The translations under genes were made by a program, and so were the position numbers. Under the pieces are notes generated by a model. That model ran no database searches. It saw nothing but the letters and a program-made list of their open reading frames with translations, and was not told the origin of the DNA. This document shows, piece after piece, positions 18,764-27,312 of a stretch of DNA of 45,223 nucleotides. Source of the DNA: DATJUF01 sp035524095 (GTDB taxonomy: Bacteria > Desulfobacterota > Binatia > Binatales > Binataceae); assembly GCA_035524095.1 (NCBI GenBank), contig DATKPK010000197.1:1-45223 (forward strand), written 5' to 3'. Position 1 is the stretch's first letter. Every line of letters starts with the position of its first letter.

Positions 18764-18992
18764 TTTACCATTCCTAGAGCACAATCCCTGTCTATGCCGG
18801 AGAGTGCCAAAGATCGGCGTCTGCATTGGGTGCGGACAATATGAATGCACTCGATAACCTTCCAGGCCGTAGCTCTCGACGGATTGGTTATCTGATGTCT
18901 AGCGGAGTTCTTCAATATAGATCATCCGCTACATTAAAATAACTGCGCGGATACTATTTTTTGGATCATGGGGCTCGTCTGCCCAAGGCCCT

Positions 18993-20585
18993 TCAATGGG
19001 CTGCTGCGCCAGCGCCTCCACCGCTGCGGCGAAGCAGAACAAAGGCTGGGACGAGTATCAGCATTATTAACGCGAGCATACGGTAGATGTCGTTGTATGA
19101 GAGCATTGCGGACTGTCTCTGTACCACCTGGTATACGGATAAGAGACCTTGTTTTTGCCCGGTGATTAGTTGCGGCAGGTAATCGAAGCCGCGCCCGCCT
19201 GGCAGCGCGGGAGCACTATTGCTTAGGCGCCAGGCATCGAAGACTGAGAGGTGGCCGACCAGGTAGGATTGGTGAATCTGCTCTTTATCGACTAACATTG
19301 TCGTCAGGTACGAGATCCCGATCGCCGCGCCCGTATTGCGCATCATGTTGTAGAGGCTGGCGGCGTACCCGACGCGTTCGCGCGGTACGGCCGATAGTGC
19401 AGTCGCGCTTAAGGTCGGGAAAATCAGGTCCATGCCGATACCGACGATAATACCGGGCCAGATGACCGACCACATGCTAACGTTCAAGTCCCACAGGGAC
19501 ATATTCCATAGCCCGATGGCCATTAGCAGATATCCGAAGCCGACGAATGAGCGTGTGTCGAAACCTCGGCGAGCCAGTGCTCCAACCATCATCATCGAGA
19601 ACATGGTGCCGAGCCCGCGCGGCGCCAGTACCACCCCCGCCTTCATCGCGTTGTAGCCCATTGATTCCTGCAGGAAGAGGGGATTGAGCAGGCCCGTGCC
19701 GTAGAGCGTGAAGCTCATCGCCACAACCAGTATGACCGAAAGAGTGAAGCTCGATTGCTTGAAAATGCGCAAGTCGATAATCGGCTCACTGAAAGCTAGT
19801 TCGCGCACGACCAATAGAATAGTAAATAGCACCGACGCGGCTGTGCTCCAGGCGACCCAACTTGCGGCGAACCAATCCGCGCGCTGTCCTCGATCGAGAA
19901 CGATTTGCATCAATCCCAGGCTCAGCACCAGCAATATTATCCCTGCGTAGTCGACCTTGCCGCCGCGCTGGCGCCGCTCGCGGAGATAGGCTGGGTCATG
20001 AACGAAGGTCGACACCATCAGGAAGGCAATCGCTCCGATCGGCACGTTTATGTAGAAATTCCAGCGCCAGTTAAGGTTGTCAGTGATCCAGCCACCCAAT
20101 GTCGGCCCTGCAATCGGAGCCACCATCAACCCCATGCCCCACATCGCCATCGCCATTTGCTGTTCCTGCGGCGGGAACGATTCCATCATGATGGCTTGCG
20201 ACGAGGGAATCATCGCGGCGCCGGCGGCGCCTTGGATTAATCGGAATAATACCATCTGGTCGAGCGATCGCGCTGCTCCGCACAAGGCCGAGGCTCCGAC
20301 GAATACCAGGACTGAAGTAAGGAAATAACGCTTGCGCCCAAACCGAGATGAAATCCATCCGGTCATCGGAATCATGATGCCGTTGGCAACTAGATAGCTC
20401 GTCAGTACCCAGGCGATCTCGTCAATGCTGGCGGAAAAGCTACCTTGCATGTGCGGCAGGGCGACGTTGACAATAGTGGTGTCGAGTACCTCCAGTGCGC
20501 AGCCGAGCATCACTGCCATCGCAATTAGCCACTTGTGAGTCGGCGGCGCGTGTTCGCCGGAAATCTCAGGGACTGCTGCGGCCAT
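18993..20585 (-). CDS. DHA2-family drug:proton antiporter (EmrB/QacA type)
   Basis: The 530-residue protein has 14 predicted transmembrane segments. MFS motif A is GWISSRFGRKRYF (about 76-88), the D1 motif LEVLDTTIVNVALPHMQ lies in TM1 (about 32-48), and antiporter motif C is GLMVAPIAGPTLGGWI in TM5 (about 151-166). Proteins of this family export hydrophobic drugs or toxic metabolites. No EmrA membrane-fusion partner is adjacent, so it either works alone or with a distant partner. It converges with the amidohydrolase copy A gene. Confidence 0.92.
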   Translation of the reverse strand: MAAAVPEISGEHAPPTHKWLIAMAVMLGCALEVLDTTIVNVALPHMQGSFSASIDEIAWVLTSYLVANGIMIPMTGWISSRFGRKRYFLTSVLVFVGASALCGAARSLDQMVLFRLIQGAAGAAMIPSSQAIMMESFPPQEQQMAMAMWGMGLMVAPIAGPTLGGWITDNLNWRWNFYINVPIGAIAFLMVSTFVHDPAYLRERRQRGGKVDYAGIILLVLSLGLMQIVLDRGQRADWFAASWVAWSTAASVLFTILLVVRELAFSEPIIDLRIFKQSSFTLSVILVVAMSFTLYGTGLLNPLFLQESMGYNAMKAGVVLAPRGLGTMFSMMMVGALARRGFDTRSFVGFGYLLMAIGLWNMSLWDLNVSMWSVIWPGIIVGIGMDLIFPTLSATALSAVPRERVGYAASLYNMMRNTGAAIGISYLTTMLVDKEQIHQSYLVGHLSVFDAWRLSNSAPALPGGRGFDYLPQLITGQKQGLLSVYQVVQRQSAMLSYNDIYRMLALIMLILVPAFVLLRRSGGGAGAAAH

Positions 20586-21222
20586 AGTAGTAATGGGATC
20601 GGCGTGCCGCCTGGGTCATGGTCTAAGATCTGTCAGATGCAGTATCGCGCAATAGCTGAAAATTTGCGTTGGCATCAGCTCGAGTTGAATGACCGGCTGA
20701 CAACTCCGACCGAGCAGCTCCATCTAAAGCCCCGAAGGATTGCGGCTGCAGCTTGAAGCGATCGCCGATCAGCAGTACTGCTGCCTTCTTATCACGTTTT
20801 CCGATCATGGCGACGCGCCTTGAAATCCTCAATGGCTTCCAGTGCCGCCAGTATGACTGCGGTAGTCAGTAACAAACGTCGGCGCTTCGAGCCTTTCTGT
20901 CGTTTGTCGCACTCTTAGCATAACGCCGTCCGTGCGACTATCTGGCACGCGGTTACGGGTCGACCCACGTTCGTCTCAATCAGCCTGGACTTTTGTGCGG
21001 CAGCCTTGGGGCGGATCGAAGTTGAGTAGGAACTCTTGCCGGTGGGCGTTGACCTCTGCGTCGGTCGATCCCTAGGGATCGATAATGGCGGCCGTTTGAT
21101 GATAGACCTACATCTCGGAAAGAGTGCGCAATACGACGATTTGATCGGACCTTAACTGAAAACCCCAAGGAGTGCTGGTTCAGTCGAAGAATCGTCTAAA
21201 GCCTATCAATCGATATAGCCTG
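20586..21222. other. 637-base gene-poor stretch
   Basis: No frame here looks protein-coding over any length. Near 20996-21060 on the minus strand one short frame reads DAEVNAHRQEFLLNFDPPQ before a stop, which is protein-like and could be a decayed gene end, but I cannot name it. The stretch also holds an 18-base palindrome at 21065-21082 and GGGTCGACCC at 20957-20966. Confidence 0.4.
21065..21082. repeat. 18-base perfect palindrome
   Basis: TCGATCCCTAGGGATCGA is a perfect self-complementary 18-mer with no spacer. A palindrome of that length is expected by chance well under once in a window this size. It lies in a gene-poor stretch about 140 bases downstream of the stop of the alpha-hydroxy-acid oxidase gene. 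It could be a protein-binding site or the tip of a hairpin; no function is assigned. Confidence 0.6.
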
Positions 21223-22377
21223 CTATGGCTGTTGAGTGGTTAGAACGAAATCTTCGCTAAGTCCATCAATTGAAGGACAGCCGACTTGGGCTAGGACGCG
21301 GTCAATTTCATCGCGCAGTATTTCGATTGCCTTCCGCACGCCTGGGACACCCGCAGCAACCGCACCATAGAGGGTAGCCCGGCCGACAAACACAAAGCGC
21401 ACGCCGAGGCATAGGGCGGTCACTATATCCGCGCCGCGCCGGATCCCTCCGTCGAGCATCAGCACCAGGCGGTTTTGTACGGCGTCGCGGATGGCGGGCA
21501 ATACGTCGAGCGGCGCTGGGGCTCGATCGAGTTGGCGGGCGCCATGATTGGAAACGATAATACCGTCCACACCGATTCCGGCAGCGCGTAATGCATCGTC
21601 AGCCGACAGGAGCCCTTTTACAACTAGCTGGCGTGGCCACAAGCGGCGAAAGTTCTCCAGATCACGCCAGGTTGCGGTTGCAGGAGTTTGCTCGACGACA
21701 AATCTGGCGACCGCATGCGCGTCGGCGGCATCGCCGGCATAAGGTTTCCAGTTCTCGAAAGCCGGCATCCCATTGCGTAGAAACTCAACGACCCACGGCA
21801 AGTGCTTCAGTCCGTCGAGCACGGCGCGCCAATCAAGCTTAAATGTGAGTCCGAAATTGTTGCGGATGTTCCGCTCGCGCTTGGACGATACAGGTACATC
21901 GATCGTAAGTACGAGCGTGCTCAAGCCAGCGTCGCGCGCACGCCGTATCTGATCTTCGCTGATTTTCAAGTCGCTAGCTACATAAAGTTGATACCAAGTG
22001 TGGGCCGGCGCAAGTTGTGCAGCGGCTTCTATTGATGCAGTACTCGTCCCCGACATTACAAACGGAATATTCGCATCAGCGGCGGCTTCGGCGAGCGACA
22101 AGTCAGCACCTTGACGGAACAGACCAGCAAAACCAGTCGGCGCAATTCCGAATGGACTCGCGTAAGTGTGACCGAAAAGACTACGGGATTGATCACGCTG
22201 CGAAACATCCACCAGATAATGCGGCACGAGGAGGCGGCGAGCGAATGACCCTTCGTTTCGTGCTAGCCCATGCTCGTCTTCAACACCGCCTTCGATGAAG
22301 TCGAAGACGGCGCGCGGTAGGCGGCGTTTCGCCATATCATGCAGATCAGCGATATTAATGGCCCGGTCGATTTTCAT
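21223..22377 (-). CDS. FMN-dependent alpha-hydroxy-acid oxidase/dehydrogenase
   Basis: The protein (384 residues from ATG 22377) has the family pattern: INIADLHDMAKRRLPRAVFDFIEGGVEDE at the start, PFGIAPTGFAGLF, WYQLYV, LTIDVPVSSKRERNIRN, VVKGLLSADDA with the FMN-binding Lys, and IIVSNHGARQLDRAPAPLDVLP with the catalytic His and substrate-binding Arg. It oxidises L-lactate, mandelate or glycolate-type alpha-hydroxy acids. The Gly of the usual SNHGG is Ala here. An earlier TTG at 22401 is possible, but the family begins near MKIDRAINI. It lies 40 bases downstream of the DUF1329 gene, so the two are probably co-transcribed. Confidence 0.92.
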   Translation of the reverse strand: MKIDRAINIADLHDMAKRRLPRAVFDFIEGGVEDEHGLARNEGSFARRLLVPHYLVDVSQRDQSRSLFGHTYASPFGIAPTGFAGLFRQGADLSLAEAAADANIPFVMSGTSTASIEAAAQLAPAHTWYQLYVASDLKISEDQIRRARDAGLSTLVLTIDVPVSSKRERNIRNNFGLTFKLDWRAVLDGLKHLPWVVEFLRNGMPAFENWKPYAGDAADAHAVARFVVEQTPATATWRDLENFRRLWPRQLVVKGLLSADDALRAAGIGVDGIIVSNHGARQLDRAPAPLDVLPAIRDAVQNRLVLMLDGGIRRGADIVTALCLGVRFVFVGRATLYGAVAAGVPGVRKAIEILRDEIDRVLAQVGCPSIDGLSEDFVLTTQQP

Positions 22378-22417
22378 TCGAACTATCTCAGGTTGATCCA
22401 AGTCAAAGCGTTCAGCT

Positions 22418-23749
22418 TCATCGCATGATCAAATTGAGACCCGAGGGCGACGCATAGCGTACTTCATCATTGTATTTTGCGGGAGCCTCTTCGTTCACAT
22501 ATGCGGGGCGACCCATCGTTGGCTCGCTCGCAAAAGATGCATGTTTGTTTTGGATGTCCCAGAACACTTCGACATCGAGCGCCGCCGTATTCACCATTCC
22601 GACCCCAGGCACGTTGACGCCAAGCGGAAAAATCCCCAGGATTTTCCACGGCTGCATCTGCGCATCCTTCATTTCCTCCCATAGTGGGTAGGAAAAGTGA
22701 CTATCCGCATACATCACTCGCTCGCCATAGCAGTATCCAGCCGCCTTTGAGGGAATCTTTTTGATTCCGAGTACGTCGACGTCGCGGACCTGCCAGTTGC
22801 CCCACTTCGGCGTCGGCCATCCAAGCGGCATGTCGACATCAGCAGGGAATGGAGCGGTGGGAGGCTGGACATCGACGAGTGCGAGGATTTTGCGGTGGCC
22901 AATATAGTCGACATTCAGTTCGGTCAGATTTGAATCGAAGCCGTTGTGAAAATCCTCAAAAGTCGCATCCATTCCCTGACTTTCAGAGCATCGCGCACCG
23001 GTCGCGATCGATTGGTAGCGCCGCAAAGATGGCACAAATGCGTATTCGTCCTCAGGACGAGCTGGATCCGCAAAATTGACCGTCAGGTAGGCAGTATATC
23101 TGTCCTGCTCGGGTTCGAGCGTCATGAACCACTCAGTAAAGTACCGAGCGTCTGGACCAGCCGGTTCGACTGGAGCGTTAGAGTCGGTGTTGTATCTGAA
23201 TTGACGTTTCACCCCAATATAAGCCTGACAGTTGTAGTTGCCGGAACTATCGATGGCGCACCCGGACCCGTAGGTATCGACGGTAAGGTGTGGAATGTAT
23301 CGGTACCAGACATTGGCCAGGGTCTTCCATCCTTTGTGTGGTTCGGAAGGATTGGGGAAGGGGATTCCGCCCTGATAATTGTCGATCGAGAGGCCCCCGT
23401 CTGGAAGCTCAACAATACGCACACCACGCGCGTATTTGTTCGTCGCATCGACATAATTCTTCGGAAGCGGATGGATGACGGTCGGTCCCACTTGCATACG
23501 CACGTCGGGCGGCATCTTCCAGAAATACTTGCCGTCAAATAGGGCCGCCATTCCATCTGGCATAAAGGCTCGGTACTGCTGCCAATTTGCCATCGTAATG
23601 ACCGTGCCTGGCGCAATTGTGTCAACGGGATCGACTGCCTCGGCGGCTGGCTCAATCGCGTTTGCAATCGCTAAGCGGACGGACAAGACGATGAGAGTGC
23701 AAATGGCACTTACGATTGTAATTCGCGTGATCCGACCTCTAGGTTTCAT
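22418..23749 (-). CDS. DUF1329 outer-membrane-associated protein
   Basis: The 443-residue protein has an N-terminal hydrophobic signal (ITIVSAICTLIVLSVRLAIANA). It matches DUF1329 through GTVITMANWQQYRAFMPDGMAALFDGKYFWKMPPDVRMQVGPT, VELPDGGLSIDNYQGGIPFPNPS, the VPSLRRYQSIATGARC segment and a final VFWDIQNKHASF. DUF1329 proteins share a LolA/LolB-like beta-sheet and are often encoded with DUF1302 proteins and RND transporters in hydrophobic-substrate catabolism; neither partner is visible here. ATG 23749 follows AAAGGA by 9 bases. Likely role: handling a hydrophobic substrate in the envelope (inference). Confidence 0.88.
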   Translation of the reverse strand: MKPRGRITRITIVSAICTLIVLSVRLAIANAIEPAAEAVDPVDTIAPGTVITMANWQQYRAFMPDGMAALFDGKYFWKMPPDVRMQVGPTVIHPLPKNYVDATNKYARGVRIVELPDGGLSIDNYQGGIPFPNPSEPHKGWKTLANVWYRYIPHLTVDTYGSGCAIDSSGNYNCQAYIGVKRQFRYNTDSNAPVEPAGPDARYFTEWFMTLEPEQDRYTAYLTVNFADPARPEDEYAFVPSLRRYQSIATGARCSESQGMDATFEDFHNGFDSNLTELNVDYIGHRKILALVDVQPPTAPFPADVDMPLGWPTPKWGNWQVRDVDVLGIKKIPSKAAGYCYGERVMYADSHFSYPLWEEMKDAQMQPWKILGIFPLGVNVPGVGMVNTAALDVEVFWDIQNKHASFASEPTMGRPAYVNEEAPAKYNDEVRYASPSGLNLIMR

Positions 23750-23752
23750 CAA

Positions 23753-24097
23753 TATCTATCCTTTCGAGCCATTCGGTATCACGGTTACTGCTCGGAGTTC
23801 AAATCATCGATCATGTTGGAAGAATCTGCCCGATTCGGACTATCACTTAGACTTCCGCACCGGTAAACGATGAGCCGCTGTCAAGTCGAAAAGCTGTTTG
23901 CGATCCACATTACGCTAACGAAACAAGGTTCATCCGCTCAGAAATCACGGCGGCGCAAGATTGCGATCCTCTCGGCGTTGGCACTCGCCGCCAATGCGAT
24001 CTACGATGCGTTCGGTCATTGTCGGGCCCGAGACTTCCCTGATCGAGAAGCGAATCCGCGAGCACTTTATTGCGATACATCGCGATGTACTAACTAT
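23753..24097. other. Divergent region between DUF1329 and amidohydrolase genes
   Basis: This 345-base stretch separates the minus-strand DUF1329 gene from the plus-strand amidohydrolase starting at 24098. A frame open from 23870 runs in phase into the amidohydrolase, but the segment before 24098 has no homology to that family. Part of it resembles a TetR-type DNA-binding region and is listed separately. Confidence 0.5.
23930..24090 (+). pseudogene. Possible TetR-type helix-turn-helix remnant
   Basis: The plus-strand frame reads RRRKIAILSALALAANAIYDAF, then RARDFPDREANPRALYCDTSR. This resembles the start of TetR regulators, where RRxKILxAALALAAExGYDAxxxRDIAxRAGVxxxTLYRYFxSK is typical. The spacing and the TLYRYF position fit loosely (ALYCDTSR), with an extra GHC. 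No ligand-binding domain follows, because the frame enters the amidohydrolase. If real, it is the decayed N-terminus of a regulator. The similarity is short and could be chance. Confidence 0.25.
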
Positions 24098-24925
24098 ATG
24101 AATATGATCATCGATACTCACGTACATGCAATCTCCGAGGACCAAGAGAAATATCCGCGGCGCGCGGACGTGCAGGAATGGGTGTGCGATACCTCGGCCG
24201 AGATGTTGCTCGCGCTCAATCGAGAGGCGGGCGTCGATCGCACAGTGCTGGTGCAAGGGCATGGTGCGTACGAGTTCGACAATAGCTACGCTGCGGATTG
24301 CGCGCGCCAGTACCCGCGCAACTTCGTCTCTGTCTGCATCGTTGACCAGCTGCAGACCAATGCGGATGATGAGTTGACTTATTGGGTGCGCGAACGCGGT
24401 GTCGGCGGCGTCCGCCTGTTTGCGCTAGGAGAGCCTGAAGTGCCGATCGATGATGAACGGACCTATCCCTTGTGGGAACGGGCTGTCGCTCTTGCAATTC
24501 CGATTTGCATCATGATGCGATTCCATCAAGTCGCCCGGCTTGCAGGTATGCTTGAGCGCTTTCCGGAGGCGCGCGTGGCGCTCGACCATTTAGCGCTACC
24601 ACGATTACGTGAAGGCGCGCCGTATGATTCGGTCCAGGCTCTTTTTGAGTTGGCCCGCTTCCCCAAGCTGTATTTGAAGTTCTCGACTGAAACATTGTAC
24701 GCGGCGCGGCGTGGCCGCAGCACGCCCGAAGAATTCTTCAGCCGGCTGGTCCAACGATTTGGTGCGCAGCGCATAATGTGGGGATCGAATTACCCAGCCA
24801 CCCATGATCGCAGCTTCAAAGAGCAAGTTGCATTGGCGCGAGAGGACCTTGCCTTTCTCTCACAGGAAGACCAAGGTTGGCTTTTCGGCGAGACGGCTCT
24901 CAGCCTTTGGCCGACGTTGCGCTGA
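24098..24925 (+). CDS. Amidohydrolase-2 family TIM-barrel hydrolase
   Basis: The 275-residue protein starts MNMIIDTHVHAIS, giving the DTHVH metal motif at residues 5-9. It contains GVGGVRLFALGEPE, ARLAGMLERFPEARVALDHLALPR with the central His-Asp region, FPKLYLKFSTETLYA, and IMWGSNYPATHD near the end. The last motif has Asn where many members have Asp (GSDYP). The family includes 2-pyrone-4,6-dicarboxylate lactonases, decarboxylases and other hydrolases. ATG 24098 was chosen because the conserved domain begins there. It lies 16 bases upstream of the LLM gene on the same strand, so co-transcription is likely. Confidence 0.88.
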   Translation: MNMIIDTHVHAISEDQEKYPRRADVQEWVCDTSAEMLLALNREAGVDRTVLVQGHGAYEFDNSYAADCARQYPRNFVSVCIVDQLQTNADDELTYWVRERGVGGVRLFALGEPEVPIDDERTYPLWERAVALAIPICIMMRFHQVARLAGMLERFPEARVALDHLALPRLREGAPYDSVQALFELARFPKLYLKFSTETLYAARRGRSTPEEFFSRLVQRFGAQRIMWGSNYPATHDRSFKEQVALAREDLAFLSQEDQGWLFGETALSLWPTLR

Positions 24926-24941
24926 GAAAGGCAGGGGATGC

Positions 24942-26003
24942 ATGAAATTCGGCCTACACTATCAATTGCCCTGTTACGGTGGGCAATCGCCGGTGCAGCG
25001 CTATCGCGATACGCTCGAGCAGTCAGTGCACGCCGAGGCACTCGGATTCGAATCGGTATGGCCAGTAGAGCAGCACTTCAACGCTGACCTGTCGATTACG
25101 CCCGCACCGCTACTACTACTTGCCGCGCTGGCGGAGAGAACGCAGACGCTGCGACTCGGTATCGCGATCGTGCTGCTGCCGCTTTCACATCCCTTGCGAA
25201 TTGCAGAAGAGATAGCGACTTTAGACATACTCAGCAACGGCCGAGTGGAATTCGGGGTTGGGCGTGGCGCGATTCCGACCCATTTCGCCGGGTTTGGAGT
25301 TCCGCAGGCCGAGAGCCGCGAGCGTTTTGTCGAAGCCCTCGAAGTGATCGTCAAGGCATGGACCAACGAACGCGTTTCACATGACGGGCGATTCTTCAAA
25401 GTGGACAACCTTTCAGTCGTACCAAAGCCGGTACAGAAGCCCCATCCACCTGTCCGCGCCGCAGCTAATAGCGTCGAAACCTTTGAACATATGGGCCGCA
25501 TGGGGCTGCCGATCTTCGTGGCCACTCCGATCAACCCCTTCGCGAAGCTCAAGGAGACTTTGCCGATCTATCGGGAAGCCCGTGCGGCCGCTGGACATCC
25601 CGACAATGGCGGCGAAGATGTCACGCTGGCGCTCCCTCTTTTTGTCGATGAAAGCCGCACGCACATTCGGCCGGTGGTGGAGCCGAGTATCAATCACTAT
25701 CTGCAGACGGTAGCCGCAATTTACCGGTCGGCGGTTGAGCGGTCGGAAACAGTAGCGGCGAATCTTCCGGAGAGAGTTCAACGGTTCGGTCATACAAGCT
25801 ACGAACAGGCCTGCGAGTCGATGGCAATTTTCGATACTCCGGAGGCGTGCCTCGAGCGCTTGCAGCATGCAGCGGAAGAATTCAATGTCGGACGCATAAT
25901 CTGCTGGTTCAACATCGGCGGTATGATTCCGCACCTGCAGGTCATGCGGAGCATGGAACTATTCGCCATCAAGGTGATGCCTCATTTCCGACGGGACACT
26001 TAG
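24942..26003 (+). CDS. LLM-class flavin-dependent oxidoreductase
   Basis: The 353-residue protein (ATG 24942 with AGGGG upstream; an earlier frame start at 24804 lies inside the preceding gene) is luciferase-like: GLHYQLPCYGGQSPVQRYRDTLEQSVHAEALGFESVWPVEQHF, LRLGIAIVLLPLSHPLRIAEEIATLDILSNGRVEFGVGRGAIPTHFAGFGV, then VDNLSVVPKPVQKPHPPVRAAANSVETFEHMGRMGLPIF. It resembles alkanal/alkane monooxygenase-type LLM enzymes more than the copy at 10249. It is coupled with the amidohydrolase, which may act on its product. Flavin and substrate are unknown. Confidence 0.9.
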   Translation: MKFGLHYQLPCYGGQSPVQRYRDTLEQSVHAEALGFESVWPVEQHFNADLSITPAPLLLLAALAERTQTLRLGIAIVLLPLSHPLRIAEEIATLDILSNGRVEFGVGRGAIPTHFAGFGVPQAESRERFVEALEVIVKAWTNERVSHDGRFFKVDNLSVVPKPVQKPHPPVRAAANSVETFEHMGRMGLPIFVATPINPFAKLKETLPIYREARAAAGHPDNGGEDVTLALPLFVDESRTHIRPVVEPSINHYLQTVAAIYRSAVERSETVAANLPERVQRFGHTSYEQACESMAIFDTPEACLERLQHAAEEFNVGRIICWFNIGGMIPHLQVMRSMELFAIKVMPHFRRDT

Positions 26004-26100
26004 GAATCGACGCAGATATTTTGAGCGACCACTTCTATCTTGTATGGATGGGCCTGATCGCTCCGCATTCACGATTTGGAGCGCTATGACGTCAAACTAT

Positions 26101-27243
26101 TCAGAATGACAGTTTGTACAGCCGCGCAGCATTGCGCCACAGGATAAGTTCGCGATCTTCTGCAGAAACCTCCGCAAAATTAGCTTCGATCATGCGCGCA
26201 GTTTCAGGATACGTCGAAGCCGATCGCGGAAACTCCGATTCCCACAGGATGCGGTCCGAGCCAACGTAATTGCGGTTTCGCAGGCCAACTTTTTCTTTCC
26301 ACGTGGTGACGTAACATTGCCGGCGGAATACCTCAGACGGGCGTTCGGCGAAACCTTCGTTTTCGGCCAGACGCTGCCGTTCCCATTGATGGTCCAGAGC
26401 TTCCAGCGCGAATGGCACATAATCGATCGCGCTGCCTGCAAACACTGGCTGCAATTTGGGAAACCGATATAAGATCCCTGACAGCACCATTCCGTTGATT
26501 AACGCCGCGCTCCCTGCTGCTTGGCGGACATTGTCGAATGCGCGAGCGCCAGCGGCGTCGTAGGCCGGACTGATTTCGAACATCACGCTTGGAGCGCTTC
26601 CCGCGTGGAAGCACACGGGGACGTCCAGTTCCTGGATCGTACTCCAGAGTGGGTCCCAGTCCGGTTTATACAGGTGAGGCGAGGCGGGATATATCTGCGA
26701 AGGCTGTGCGGGCATGATTACGCCTTTGTGGCCGCGCCCTACCGCGCGTTTGGCTTCTGCCGTCGCTGCTTCGATAGATCCTGCCGGTAGTATCGCCTGT
26801 GGCACGAAGCGGGGGCTGAACGCCGCCCAGACGCCAATAATCCAGTCGTTATAGATACGCGCGCATTCGATCTGAAGTTCGAGATCTTTGATTGCGACTA
26901 TCGCTTCGCCGCTGATGCCTGCCGCCAACGGGTAAAGCACTGAACAATCAACGCCGTCGGAATCCATAACGGCAAGACGCGCCTGCGGCTCAGACGCACT
27001 CTTAGGGACCTCTCTCCAAGTCTGCGGCTCTAAGCCACGATTGTTAGATAAAGCCCCGGTAGGCGCCAGCGAACTCGAGGCTCTGACCTGACCATCGATC
27101 ACCCAGCGCTCTGTCCCGTCTGCCTGTGTCGCCACATGGGGAATACGCGCGCCCCATTTCGCCTGCGAGATAGATTGCACCCACAGGTCAGGCGGTTCGA
27201 CGACATGGTCGTCAACGGATATCACACCAAATCGTAATGCCAC
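26101..27243 (-). CDS. Amidohydrolase-2 family protein, paralogue 1
   Basis: The protein is 380 residues when started at GTG 27243, which has GGAGG 7 bases upstream; starts at 27258 or 27273 are less supported. The motifs are GVISVDDHVVEPPDLWV near the N-terminus (metal His), PVCFHAGSAPSVMFEIS in the middle, and YVGSDRILWESEFPRSAST near residue 345. The last motif carries Glu-Phe where family members usually have the catalytic Asp (its neighbour reads ETDFPHPTS). It is a tandem paralogue of the gene at 27313, 69 bases away. Likely a lyase or decarboxylase of the ACMSD/amidohydrolase-2 group; the substitution could alter metal binding. Confidence 0.88.
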   Translation of the reverse strand: MALRFGVISVDDHVVEPPDLWVQSISQAKWGARIPHVATQADGTERWVIDGQVRASSSLAPTGALSNNRGLEPQTWREVPKSASEPQARLAVMDSDGVDCSVLYPLAAGISGEAIVAIKDLELQIECARIYNDWIIGVWAAFSPRFVPQAILPAGSIEAATAEAKRAVGRGHKGVIMPAQPSQIYPASPHLYKPDWDPLWSTIQELDVPVCFHAGSAPSVMFEISPAYDAAGARAFDNVRQAAGSAALINGMVLSGILYRFPKLQPVFAGSAIDYVPFALEALDHQWERQRLAENEGFAERPSEVFRRQCYVTTWKEKVGLRNRNYVGSDRILWESEFPRSASTYPETARMIEANFAEVSAEDRELILWRNAARLYKLSF

Positions 27244-27312
27244 GGTTTCGCCTCCCATGACCGCGACTAACAAGAACTGCAGCGATTGGATGCTTCTGCT
27301 GCTTCGATTCGA

